Under the pieces are notes generated by a model. That model made no database searches. It was not told where the DNA came from and was given only the letters and a program-made list of their open reading frames with translations. A stretch of 35,824 nucleotides of DNA from Bacteroidota bacterium. GTDB lineage: Bacteria; Bacteroidota; Bacteroidia; Chitinophagales; Chitinophagaceae. Location of the stretch: NCBI GenBank assembly GCA_025352905.1, contig JANXRX010000060.1, positions 1 to 35,824 of the forward strand. Direction: 5' to 3'. A program made the position numbers and the translations under genes. Shown here in pieces: positions 28,226 through 35,824 of this stretch (positions are counted from its first letter, which is position 1; each line of letters starts with the position of its first letter).

Positions 28226-29518
28226 TTAGGTAAACGAAATTCCATGTTTGGCTAATTCCTTCAGAACAGGTTCATAAATACCCGGGATGGTGGGGATGTG
28301 GAGGCCGGTTTCTTTTATCGTGCCATCCAGTATCAATGAAGCGGCGATGCCTAAGGGCAAACCTACCGTTTTTGCCATCGCCGTATGCATATTGTCGTCA
28401 CCCTTAACCACAAGCAAACTTCTAACCACACTCACCCCTTTCCCTTTATCCCTTACCCCTAACTCATGCAACATCACGATCATATCCTTATCCTCCTGTT
28501 TAAGCGCCCATTTCTTTTCAAGGATCCATTGCAGTACTTCTGCAGAACTGCAGATCCCTTTGTTGATCATCGTTTCATCCTGCAGGCCCAGGAACCCGAA
28601 TTGCGCTTGTAAGGAAGGGTCATCAAACGGGGCGATCTTTTTAGTGCGAAAATGCTGCTCAAAAAAAGCAGCTACCGGTAAGCTGTCGGTATTGATCGAA
28701 TTGGTCTCATCCGTCAACCCCAGTGCGATCACTTTATCCCATCCTTTACAAAAACCAGGATAACGCAAAGTGGTACGCATAAAGGTTTCCGCTTCTTCCA
28801 GTGCATAGGTAGAAATATAGCTTAGGGAATCCCTGTTCAGGTAAAACGCCAGTGGCCCGATCCCATCAATCAAAACCTCCTCACAATCGCTAAAGAGCAG
28901 TTCATACTCCTGGCTAATGACCAATGACTCTCTTTTAAACACGGCCCCGGCTTTGCCCGCAAGCACTACATTCTTCGGGTTCCAGCTGAATTTATAGTGC
29001 CAGGGATTATCATCACTTTCGGGCGCTACCAAACCGCCGCAATGAGAGCGGAAAGAAAAAACAGTACCCCCGTTTTCTTTGATCCGGTGTATCAACTGCA
29101 TCGCGCTCATATGATCAATTCCAGGGTCTAAACCCATTTCACAGAGGAAAAGAATAGATTTTTGCTTAATCTTATTTGATAAGAGCTGAATATCCGGGTC
29201 GATATAGGAAGCGCTCAGGAAATGTTTCCCATATTCCAGGCAATCCAGGGCAACCGGATATTGCAGGGAAGGAGGTAACAAAGAGATCACGATATCGGCC
29301 TGCTCTATCAATGCCTTCCGGTCATCCTCATTTTCGAGGTCTACCTGTTTGGCGAGTACCCGGTCATGCTCTCCCACTTTAGCCTGAACAGCGGCAAGGT
29401 CAACATCGGCCACAGTAACGTTCCAGTGTTTTTCGGCAGACAGTTTTTTGAGGTAACTGATCAGCACCGTAGCCGATTTACCGGCCCCAAAAAGAAGGAT
29501 GTGTTTTTGATCGTTCAT
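28226..29518 (-). CDS. Saccharopine dehydrogenase-like NAD(P)-dependent oxidoreductase
   Basis: HILLFGAGKSATVLISYL Rossmann motif; DIVISLLPPSLQYPVALDCLEYGKHFLSASY, GLDPGIDHMSAMQLI, AKTVGLPLGIAASLIL typical of the family. Confidence 0.93.
   Translation of the reverse strand: MNDQKHILLFGAGKSATVLISYLKKLSAEKHWNVTVADVDLAAVQAKVGEHDRVLAKQVDLENEDDRKALIEQADIVISLLPPSLQYPVALDCLEYGKHFLSASYIDPDIQLLSNKIKQKSILFLCEMGLDPGIDHMSAMQLIHRIKENGGTVFSFRSHCGGLVAPESDDNPWHYKFSWNPKNVVLAGKAGAVFKRESLVISQEYELLFSDCEEVLIDGIGPLAFYLNRDSLSYISTYALEEAETFMRTTLRYPGFCKGWDKVIALGLTDETNSINTDSLPVAAFFEQHFRTKKIAPFDDPSLQAQFGFLGLQDETMINKGICSSAEVLQWILEKKWALKQEDKDMIVMLHELGVRDKGKGVSVVRSLLVVKGDDNMHTAMAKTVGLPLGIAASLILDGTIKETGLHIPTIPGIYEPVLKELAKHGISFT
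28433..28460. repeat. Inverted copy of the heptamer repeat (AGGGGTA AGGGATA AAGGGAA AGGGGTG on minus strand) inside the saccharopine-DH-like CDS
   Basis: Shares 13-nt GGGTAAGGGATAA (28203-28215; reverse complement at 28446-28458) with the rnr-end copy; encodes GVRDKGKGV. Confidence 0.85.
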
Positions 29519-29523
29519 CGCGG

Positions 29524-29558
29524 CAAAGATACCGCCGTGTTTGTGTTGTCACAAACAC
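29524..29558 (-). promoter_or_regulatory. Predicted promoter of the saccharopine-DH-like gene, overlapped by palindrome P1
   Basis: Minus strand TTTG inside GTGTTTGTG, 20 nt, then TATCTTTG (plus-strand CAAAGATA 29524-29531), 5 nt before ATG 29518. Confidence 0.6.
29537..29558. promoter_or_regulatory. Palindrome P1: GTGTTTGTG-TTGT-CACAAACAC
   Basis: Perfect 9-bp arms, 4-nt spacer, followed on + strand by CTTTTT. Confidence 0.9.
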
Positions 29559-29570
29559 CTTTTTACGCCA

Positions 29571-29590
29571 TGTTTGTGTCTTCACAAACA
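29571..29590. promoter_or_regulatory. Palindrome P2: TGTTTGTG-TCTT-CACAAACA
   Basis: Perfect 8-bp arms, 4-nt spacer, followed on + strand by C and nine T; centre 33 bp from P1 centre. Confidence 0.9.
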
Positions 29591-29781
29591 CTTTTTTTTT
29601 ACCTTCTGCCCGTACTTCTGCAGACACAGGTACGGCATGCTAACAACTGTGGATAAAAGCCCTTAAAAAAGGCTGTTTTTTAGCCGTTTTCCGCATCTAA
29701 AAAGCTATCTTCGCCATCCTGAAAAACAGGTGTGTTTTACACCCTGTCACGAACCTAAATTTAGCACACCAGCATACGAAT

Positions 29782-32463
29782 ATGGAAGATAACCAGCTAC
29801 CCGGGCAAACAGCCGATCACGATCGCATTATACAGGTAAATATTGAGGAACAGATGAAGACCGCCTATATCGATTATTCGATGTCGGTGATCGTGGGCCG
29901 CGCCCTCCCGGATGTAAGGGATGGATTTAAACCCGTACACCGCCGCGTACTCTACGCGATGAATGAATTGGGAAACAACAGCAACAAGCCCTATAAGAAA
30001 TCTGCCCGTATTGTTGGGGAAGTGATGGGTAAGTACCACCCGCACGGCGATGCCTCCATTTATGACACCGTAGTGCGGCTGGCGCAGGATTGGACCATGC
30101 GCTACACACTGGTAGACGGCCAGGGTAATTTTGGCAACCAGGATGGCGACCCGCCCGCAGCCATGCGTTATACGGAAGCGCGACTGCAAAAGATAGCCGA
30201 GGCCATGCTGGATGATATTGAAAAAGAAACAGTCGATTTCCAGCTCAATTTCGATGATTCGCTGCAGGAGCCAACCGTGCTTCCTACACGGATCCCGCAA
30301 TTACTGGTAAACGGTTCATCGGGTATTGCCGTGGGTATGGCCACCAATATGATGCCGCATAACCTTGGCGAAGTGGTGGATGGCTGTATCGCCTATATCG
30401 ATAACCGTGAGATCCCTATCGAATCGCTGATCGAGATCGTGAAAGCGCCCGATTTCCCAACCGGCGGTATCATTTACGGAATGGAGGGTGTGAAGCAGGG
30501 TCTGCTAACCGGTCGCGGAAGGGTTGTACTCCGTGGCAGGTGCCATGTGGATACCAAGCCCAGCGGGCGCGAACAGATCGTGATCACCGAAGTGCCTTAC
30601 CAGGTGAACCGGGATAACCTCACAGACAGGATCGGCCAGTTAGTGAATGATAAAAGCATCGAAGGCATTGCGCATGTGAACAATGAAAGCAATATGCGAG
30701 AAGGAACGCGTATCGTGCTCGATCTGAAAAGGGATGTGGTGGCGCAGGTGATCATTAACCAGCTGTACAAATTCACAGAATTACAAACAAGTTACGGGAT
30801 CAATAATGTGGCCATCAGCAAGGGCCGCCCCAGCATCATGAACCTGAGAACCCTGATCGTTGAGTTCATCGATTTCAGGATGGATGTGGTGATCAGGAGA
30901 GCAAAATTTGATCTGCGCAAGGCAGAAGAAAGGGCGCATATCCTGGAAGGTTATCTGAAAGCGCTGGATCACCTGGATGAAGTGATCTCCCTGATCCGCG
31001 CCAGCAGAACACCGGATGAGGCCAAAGAAAACCTGATGCGTAAAAGCAGGGAAGAGAAATGGAAACTGAACCAGGAGCTGTTCTCGGAACTGACCACAGA
31101 ACTGTACCGGCAGGAAGACGGCTTATCGGAAGCACAGACCAAAGCCATACTGGAACTGCGTTTGCAGCGTTTAACGGGAATGGAAAGGGATAAGATCGTG
31201 GACGAATTCAACGGCCTGATCGCTACTATTAAATCCCTGAAAGAGTTGCTGGGTAACGAGTTCATGCGGTATGAGCTGATCAAAAAAGAACTGCTCGAGG
31301 TAAAAGATAAATTCGGCGATCCGCGCAAAACGGAGATCCAGTACCTCGCAGATGAAATGCGTATCGAGGATCTGATAGAAGATGAGGATGTGGTGATCAC
31401 GATCTCCCATCTCGGTTATATTAAAAGAACTTCGGCCACCGAATACCGCCAGCAACGCAGGGGGGGCAGGGGAGCCGTAGGTTCCAAAACACGCGAAGAG
31501 GATTTTGTAGAACACCTGTTTGTGGCTTCTACACATGGCACCATCCTGTTCTTTACCGAAAAAGGACGTTGTTTCTGGATGCGTGTATACGAGATCCCGG
31601 AGGGCGAAAAACAAAGCAAGGGCAGGGCCATCCAGAACCTGATTCAGCTACCCGGAGATGATAAAGTAAAAGCGATCATCGGCGTGAAAAAACTGGACGA
31701 CAAGGAATATGTGGAGAACCATTATATCGTACTTTGTACGAAAAAAGGGATCATCAAAAAAACATCCCTCGAAGATTTTAGTCGCCCAAGGGCCAATGGC
31801 GTAAATGCCATTACCATTGTGGAGGGGGATGAGCTGATCTCCGCCCGTATGACCGATGGAAACCAGGAGATCATGCTGGCTGTAAAAAGCGGTCGTGCCA
31901 TCCGTTTCCCCGAATCAAAAGTGCGTTCAACCGGCAGGGGAGCAATTGGGGTAGCGGGAATAGAAGTGGATGATGCGAATGATGAAGTGGTGGGAATGAT
32001 CTGCATTAATAAAGAAGATAGCAGCCGTACGATACTGGTTGTGAGTGAGAAAGGCTTTGGCAAGCGGACCTCTGTAGAGGAATACCGGATTACCAACCGG
32101 GGCGGAAAAGGTGTTAAAACAATCAATGTTACCGGGAAAACCGGTAGTTTGGTAGGCATTTTGTACGTAACGGAAAAAGAGGACCTGATCATTACCTGTA
32201 AATCGGGTATCACGATTCGTACGGGTATACAGGATATCAGGGAAGCGGGTCGTGCCACACAGGGTGTAACGCTGATCAAACTGGATGAAGGCGATGAGAT
32301 AGCGGCCATTTCACAGATAGAGGAACAGGAAGATCTACCGGTAAGCGTAGCCTCCGTAACAGAAGAGGGAACAGCAATCGATACAACAGGCAATGATAAT
32401 ACGCCGGGAGAAGAGAATGACCCGGGCAATACAGATACAGAACCAAACACTGACAATCAATAA
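29782..32463 (+). CDS. gyrA: DNA gyrase subunit A
   Basis: [40 protein letters not shown] (active-site Tyr), GyrA-box QRRGGRG, acidic C-terminal tail. Confidence 0.97.
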   Translation: MEDNQLPGQTADHDRIIQVNIEEQMKTAYIDYSMSVIVGRALPDVRDGFKPVHRRVLYAMNELGNNSNKPYKKSARIVGEVMGKYHPHGDASIYDTVVRLAQDWTMRYTLVDGQGNFGNQDGDPPAAMRYTEARLQKIAEAMLDDIEKETVDFQLNFDDSLQEPTVLPTRIPQLLVNGSSGIAVGMATNMMPHNLGEVVDGCIAYIDNREIPIESLIEIVKAPDFPTGGIIYGMEGVKQGLLTGRGRVVLRGRCHVDTKPSGREQIVITEVPYQVNRDNLTDRIGQLVNDKSIEGIAHVNNESNMREGTRIVLDLKRDVVAQVIINQLYKFTELQTSYGINNVAISKGRPSIMNLRTLIVEFIDFRMDVVIRRAKFDLRKAEERAHILEGYLKALDHLDEVISLIRASRTPDEAKENLMRKSREEKWKLNQELFSELTTELYRQEDGLSEAQTKAILELRLQRLTGMERDKIVDEFNGLIATIKSLKELLGNEFMRYELIKKELLEVKDKFGDPRKTEIQYLADEMRIEDLIEDEDVVITISHLGYIKRTSATEYRQQRRGGRGAVGSKTREEDFVEHLFVASTHGTILFFTEKGRCFWMRVYEIPEGEKQSKGRAIQNLIQLPGDDKVKAIIGVKKLDDKEYVENHYIVLCTKKGIIKKTSLEDFSRPRANGVNAITIVEGDELISARMTDGNQEIMLAVKSGRAIRFPESKVRSTGRGAIGVAGIEVDDANDEVVGMICINKEDSSRTILVVSEKGFGKRTSVEEYRITNRGGKGVKTINVTGKTGSLVGILYVTEKEDLIITCKSGITIRTGIQDIREAGRATQGVTLIKLDEGDEIAAISQIEEQEDLPVSVASVTEEGTAIDTTGNDNTPGEENDPGNTDTEPNTDNQ

Positions 32464-32477
32464 TAAAACCTCCCCTT

Positions 32478-33857
32478 ATGAAGAAGCTTTTATTGCTTAC
32501 CATCCTTGCTGTGACAATACAGGCAGTGCAGGCACAGGATTTTAAAAAAGTACAGACCGCTTTCCTGATCAACAAATTCCCCGATGCAAAAACGGAGATC
32601 GACAAGGTAATGGCCGCCGACCCTAAAGCACAGGGAAAAGAGGGCTGGTTCTGGAAGGCAAGGATATATGCCGCCATATACGCAGATACCACACTCCGCA
32701 CCAAATATCCGGGTATCGGCAAGAGCGCTGATGAGGCCCTGAAAAAATACATTGAACTGGATCCGGCGATGGCCCTGGTAAAAGAGCAGCAACCAAGGGG
32801 CGCGGATGTTTTTTTTGATATGTATAAGACCAGTTTCTCAGACGCGATAAAAGTGTTTAACCAGAAAAAATGGGATGAAGCTGCTGAGTTTTTTATGCAG
32901 ACGGTCACGTACAGCGATTATATCTTCAAGAATAAATGGACCAACACGAATTATACATTTGATACCACGGCATTGTTATACCTCGGCTATTCGTACCAGA
33001 ATGCCAATAAACCGGGAGAATCGGCCAAGTATTACGGCCGATTGGCGGATAATAAAGTAGCCGGTGAAAGTTATGGTGATATCTATAAATTCCTGGTGAA
33101 TTATTATACCACGACCAAGAACGAGGAGCAGTTTAAAAAATACCTTGCCCTTGGAAGGGAGCTCTATCCTAAAGAACCCTGGGATGAGTTTGAAATAGAC
33201 TATATGGACAAGAACCTTACGCTTGCCCAGAAAACGGCCTTATACGATAAGGAAGATGCTGCCGGAACGATGAGCGAAGTAAAGTACCTGCAATTTGGCG
33301 ACCTGTTTGTGAATGTAAAGAATAAAGAAAAAAGTTTAGACAGTGTAACGCAGCAGAGCTATTTGTTAAAGGCGGCTGACGCATTCAAGAAAGCATTTGC
33401 GAAGAATGGGCAGAACTCAATCGCTTCTTTTAATGTGGGTGTGATCTATTACAATATCTATGGCGAGTATGATGATAAGTATGCGGCAAATATCCGTGCC
33501 ATGCAGGCGCTAAATACCAATAAACCACCGGCCGATAAGGATCCCAAAAAGAAAGCGGCTGCCGATGCCAAATTCAAGGACCAGATGGATCCATTGAAAA
33601 ATGCCAATGCCGGTATTGAAAAGCCGTTGATGGATAACCTCGATTATTCTATTGAGTGGATCGAGAAATCATATAATATCCTGAAAGGCAAAGCCGATAA
33701 GAGCAAGATCGAAAAAAGCATCGCCAATAAATCAGTCGATTTCCTCGCCAACCTGTATGCCTACAAGCGCGACAGGATGAGAGGTAAGGATCCAAAAGCA
33801 TTTGATGCGTATGATGCTAAGTATAAAGAGTTTGATGCGTTGCACGCAAAGTATTAA
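32478..33857 (+). CDS. Secreted TPR-type protein, function unknown, downstream of gyrA
   Basis: Signal peptide MKKLLLLTILAVTIQAVQAQ; helical repeat segments (TTALLYLGYSYQNANKPGESAKYYGRLADN, ADAFKKAFAKNGQNSIASFNVGVIYYNI). Confidence 0.82.
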   Translation: MKKLLLLTILAVTIQAVQAQDFKKVQTAFLINKFPDAKTEIDKVMAADPKAQGKEGWFWKARIYAAIYADTTLRTKYPGIGKSADEALKKYIELDPAMALVKEQQPRGADVFFDMYKTSFSDAIKVFNQKKWDEAAEFFMQTVTYSDYIFKNKWTNTNYTFDTTALLYLGYSYQNANKPGESAKYYGRLADNKVAGESYGDIYKFLVNYYTTTKNEEQFKKYLALGRELYPKEPWDEFEIDYMDKNLTLAQKTALYDKEDAAGTMSEVKYLQFGDLFVNVKNKEKSLDSVTQQSYLLKAADAFKKAFAKNGQNSIASFNVGVIYYNIYGEYDDKYAANIRAMQALNTNKPPADKDPKKKAAADAKFKDQMDPLKNANAGIEKPLMDNLDYSIEWIEKSYNILKGKADKSKIEKSIANKSVDFLANLYAYKRDRMRGKDPKAFDAYDAKYKEFDALHAKY

Positions 33858-33869
33858 GCTTCTATACTG

Positions 33870-33911
33870 CCAATAAAAAAACCGTTTCATATGAAACGGT
33901 TTTTTTATTGG
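33870..33911. terminator. Bidirectional intrinsic terminator (42-nt perfect palindrome)
   Basis: CCAATAAAAAAACCGTTTCAT|ATGAAACGGTTTTTTTATTGG between convergent genes. Confidence 0.95.
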
Positions 33912-33995
33912 GTACCTACAAGGTGTTCCTGACGGAACAGGGCATAGGCATAGATTTGAACAGGATGGTATGATCAATGTGTTGTATACAAGCTG

Positions 33996-34232
33996 CTATT
34001 GATTTTTACTGCTAACCTTGGTTGTAGTGGCCTGTTGCAGGATTGTAGCACGATAGGTTGACAGGCTGTCTTTCATTTCACGGTTTTCTGCCTGCATTTC
34101 AATAGATTCTTTGTCGGATTGCTGGGTGCCCATATAAAACCCTGTTGAGAACATACCGGGTACAACGATGCAGAGGATCGCGACCAGCCAGGTATCACTG
34201 AGTTTTGCGAGAAAATTGGATTCAGATTTCAT
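33996..34232 (-). CDS. Small single-TM membrane protein, unknown function
   Basis: 78 aa ORF; hydrophobic WLVAILCIVVPGMFSTGFYMG followed by charged region; flanked by the bidirectional terminator. Confidence 0.6.
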   Translation of the reverse strand: MKSESNFLAKLSDTWLVAILCIVVPGMFSTGFYMGTQQSDKESIEMQAENREMKDSLSTYRATILQQATTTKVSSKNQ

Positions 34233-34317
34233 ATAATAATTGGATAAATAGGTTTTCGATTAACGCATAAAACGAAAATTTTATGGTTACTGTAAATTAA
34301 TTCAACCTTTTGGGATG

Positions 34318-34364
34318 CTAAATAGCTGATTCGCTCGCCTTATTTTACTTGTTTAGCTATTTAG
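34318..34364. repeat. 10-bp perfect inverted repeat CTAAATAGCT...AGCTATTTAG followed by T-run
   Basis: Arms 34318-34327 and 34355-34364, 27-nt loop, then TATTTTTTTT. Confidence 0.8.
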
Positions 34365-34408
34365 TATTTTTTTTAATAATATGAATATTTTAGCCTCTAA
34401 ACCTCCTT

Positions 34409-34432
34409 TTTGCGCCTTCGCGCCTTTGCGAG
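34409..34432. repeat. Three tandem octamers TTTGCGCC TTCGCGCC TTTGCGAG
   Basis: Direct reading of the intergenic region upstream of the YXWGXW gene. Confidence 0.8.
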
Positions 34433-34574
34433 CCAATATTATCTCCAATCTACCGAGTGTATCAACCGCTGAATATGCAAACATGGCATGATATTTTCAT
34501 TAATGACTATAACAGCAGATCATTTGCCCCTCTTCATGTTATGATTAGCAGTTCCGCTGTATAAAACGATCAAT

Positions 34575-35810
34575 ATGAAACCATTCAATAAGATCCTGTT
34601 CGCTTTTGCGATCGTTTGCTGCTTTGCAGTGAACACAAATGCACAGTTTACGTTGTCGGTCGGTGTTTCCATCCGTACCGCACCGCCGCCTTTGCCAATA
34701 TATGTTAAGCCCGCCTGTCCGGTTGACGGGTATTTATGGACCCCAGGTTACTGGGCCTATGATGATATCGATGGATATTTCTGGGTTCCGGGCGTATGGC
34801 TCCGCCCGCCTGTGCAGGGTCATTACTGGACGCCGGGTTACTGGAGTTATACCAACAACTACTATGGCTGGCATTCCGGCTACTGGGGATCACATGTTGG
34901 GTTTTATGGGGGAGTGAATTATGGATACGGCTACGGAGGTATTGGATTTGTAGGAGGAGAGTGGCGCGGAAGGGATTTCCATTACAATACGGCCGTTGTG
35001 AATGTAAACAGGACCGTGGTGCATAATACCTATGTTAACAATACCGTGATCCATAATACCACCATCAACCGTGTCAGCTATAATGGCGGAAACGGAACGC
35101 ATGCCCAGCCTACCAGGCAGGAGCAGCAAGCTATTCATGAAAACCATATACAACCAACGGCTGAGCAGGTAAAACATAACCAGTTTGCTGCGCATGACCG
35201 TAACCAGTTTGCAGCGGTAAATAACGGTAGGCCCGCAGCAGTGGCTATGAATAAAGTAGGCGGGGAACGTTTCAATGAAAAGGGATCTGTGGCGCCAACA
35301 CCTGTAGCCAGGCCTGCAGCAGGGATCCATCCGGGTAATCACCCAGACGCTCCTGCTAACAACCATCCTGCGCCACCACCTGCAGGCAATCACCCGGTAG
35401 TACCTAACAATACGCATAGGCTTCCGGATAACAATCATCCGGCAGCACCTGTCAACCCTGCCAATGAGCGTCATCGTACAGCTCCTGAGAATCCGGCTCC
35501 TAATCCGAATCCGGTTCATCAGCCTGCCCCGGTTACTAACTACCCGGCAGTACCTGCGAATCATCCGGCAGCACCTGTTAATGAGCAGCATCATCCCATG
35601 CCCAATAACAATCGCCCTGTAGATATGAATCATCCACCGGTTGCACCTAATGAACATCGTCCTGCACAGGTGCCAAACAATCATCCACCGGTTCAGAACA
35701 GGCCACCGGTACAGCCACACCAGCCACCTGTGAATCGTCCACCGCAGCAGCAACAACAGCACCCGGAACATCCGGAGCAGCCGCATCAGAGAAGGGAAGG
35801 GGATCATTGA
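34575..35810 (+). CDS. YXWGXW repeat-containing secreted protein with Pro/His/Asn-rich C-terminus
   Basis: Signal peptide (MKPFNKILFAFAIVCCFAVNTNAQ); WTPGYWAYDDIDGYFWVPGVWLRPPVQGHYWTPGYWSY repeats; low-complexity tail with NHPAAPVN units. Confidence 0.88.
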   Translation: MKPFNKILFAFAIVCCFAVNTNAQFTLSVGVSIRTAPPPLPIYVKPACPVDGYLWTPGYWAYDDIDGYFWVPGVWLRPPVQGHYWTPGYWSYTNNYYGWHSGYWGSHVGFYGGVNYGYGYGGIGFVGGEWRGRDFHYNTAVVNVNRTVVHNTYVNNTVIHNTTINRVSYNGGNGTHAQPTRQEQQAIHENHIQPTAEQVKHNQFAAHDRNQFAAVNNGRPAAVAMNKVGGERFNEKGSVAPTPVARPAAGIHPGNHPDAPANNHPAPPPAGNHPVVPNNTHRLPDNNHPAAPVNPANERHRTAPENPAPNPNPVHQPAPVTNYPAVPANHPAAPVNEQHHPMPNNNRPVDMNHPPVAPNEHRPAQVPNNHPPVQNRPPVQPHQPPVNRPPQQQQQHPEHPEQPHQRREGDH

Positions 35811-35824
35811 GAAAAAAAGTTATA

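Noticed and set aside
29366-29656. 96-aa + strand ORF across the saccharopine-DH-like 5' end and the tandem palindromes
   Set aside because: Antisense to a confident CDS and reads through palindromes and T-tracts into low-complexity Phe/Leu sequence.
31722-32456. 244-aa minus-strand ORF opposite gyrA
   Set aside because: Ser/Val/Ile-rich antisense of a well-conserved gyrA C-terminal domain; no independent support.
32276-32908. 210-aa minus-strand ORF spanning the gyrA-TPR junction
   Set aside because: Antisense to two confident genes and crosses their intergenic gap; no domain.
35328-35770. Repeats in the YXWGXW 3' half as a CRISPR or non-coding minisatellite
   Set aside because: Units are imperfect, in-frame and coding; no fixed repeat-spacer structure.
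34890-35807. 305-aa minus-strand ORF opposite the YXWGXW gene
   Set aside because: Shadow ORF: composition (R/I/M/W-rich) is the antisense of a Pro/His/Asn-rich repeat region; no signal or recognisable domain.

Overview
This is a 35.8 kb chromosomal window from a Bacteroidota genome, most likely Chitinophagales/Chitinophagaceae. That placement is inferred from gene content, TAnnTTTG-type promoters and gyrA-TPR/DUF3822-rsmD synteny. No phage, plasmid, CRISPR or transposase is visible. The left edge carries tRNA-Ser(UGA). Protein genes, in order: DinB-like; S9/DPP-IV peptidase; secreted lipocalin-like protein; M1 aminopeptidase; SnoaL-like; a four-gene TolC/MacA/MacB(ATPase)/MacB(permease) efflux operon; MsbA-like ABC exporter; PUR/DUF3276; GNAT; pgi; threonine aldolase; primary sigma factor; trxB; folB; TPR; ACBP; MATE; a very tight DUF3822-rsmD-bioD-fthC-lpxK-rnr operon; saccharopine-DH-like; gyrA; TPR; small membrane protein; YXWGXW-repeat protein. 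Most genes are ordinary housekeeping or core functions. The least explained signals are non-coding: (i) a set of unrelated intergenic elements that share one design, short 7-10 nt words reiterated in tandem and mostly arranged as large inverted repeats, one of which also lies inside coding sequence; (ii) a tandem pair of GTGTTTGTG-N4-CACAAACAC palindromes over the predicted promoter of the saccharopine-DH-like gene; (iii) a 20-bp-phased ACCGAA array upstream of the M1 peptidase -7 box; and (iv) -7 boxes so close to start codons that transcripts may be nearly leaderless. No clearly new protein system could be demonstrated from sequence alone.
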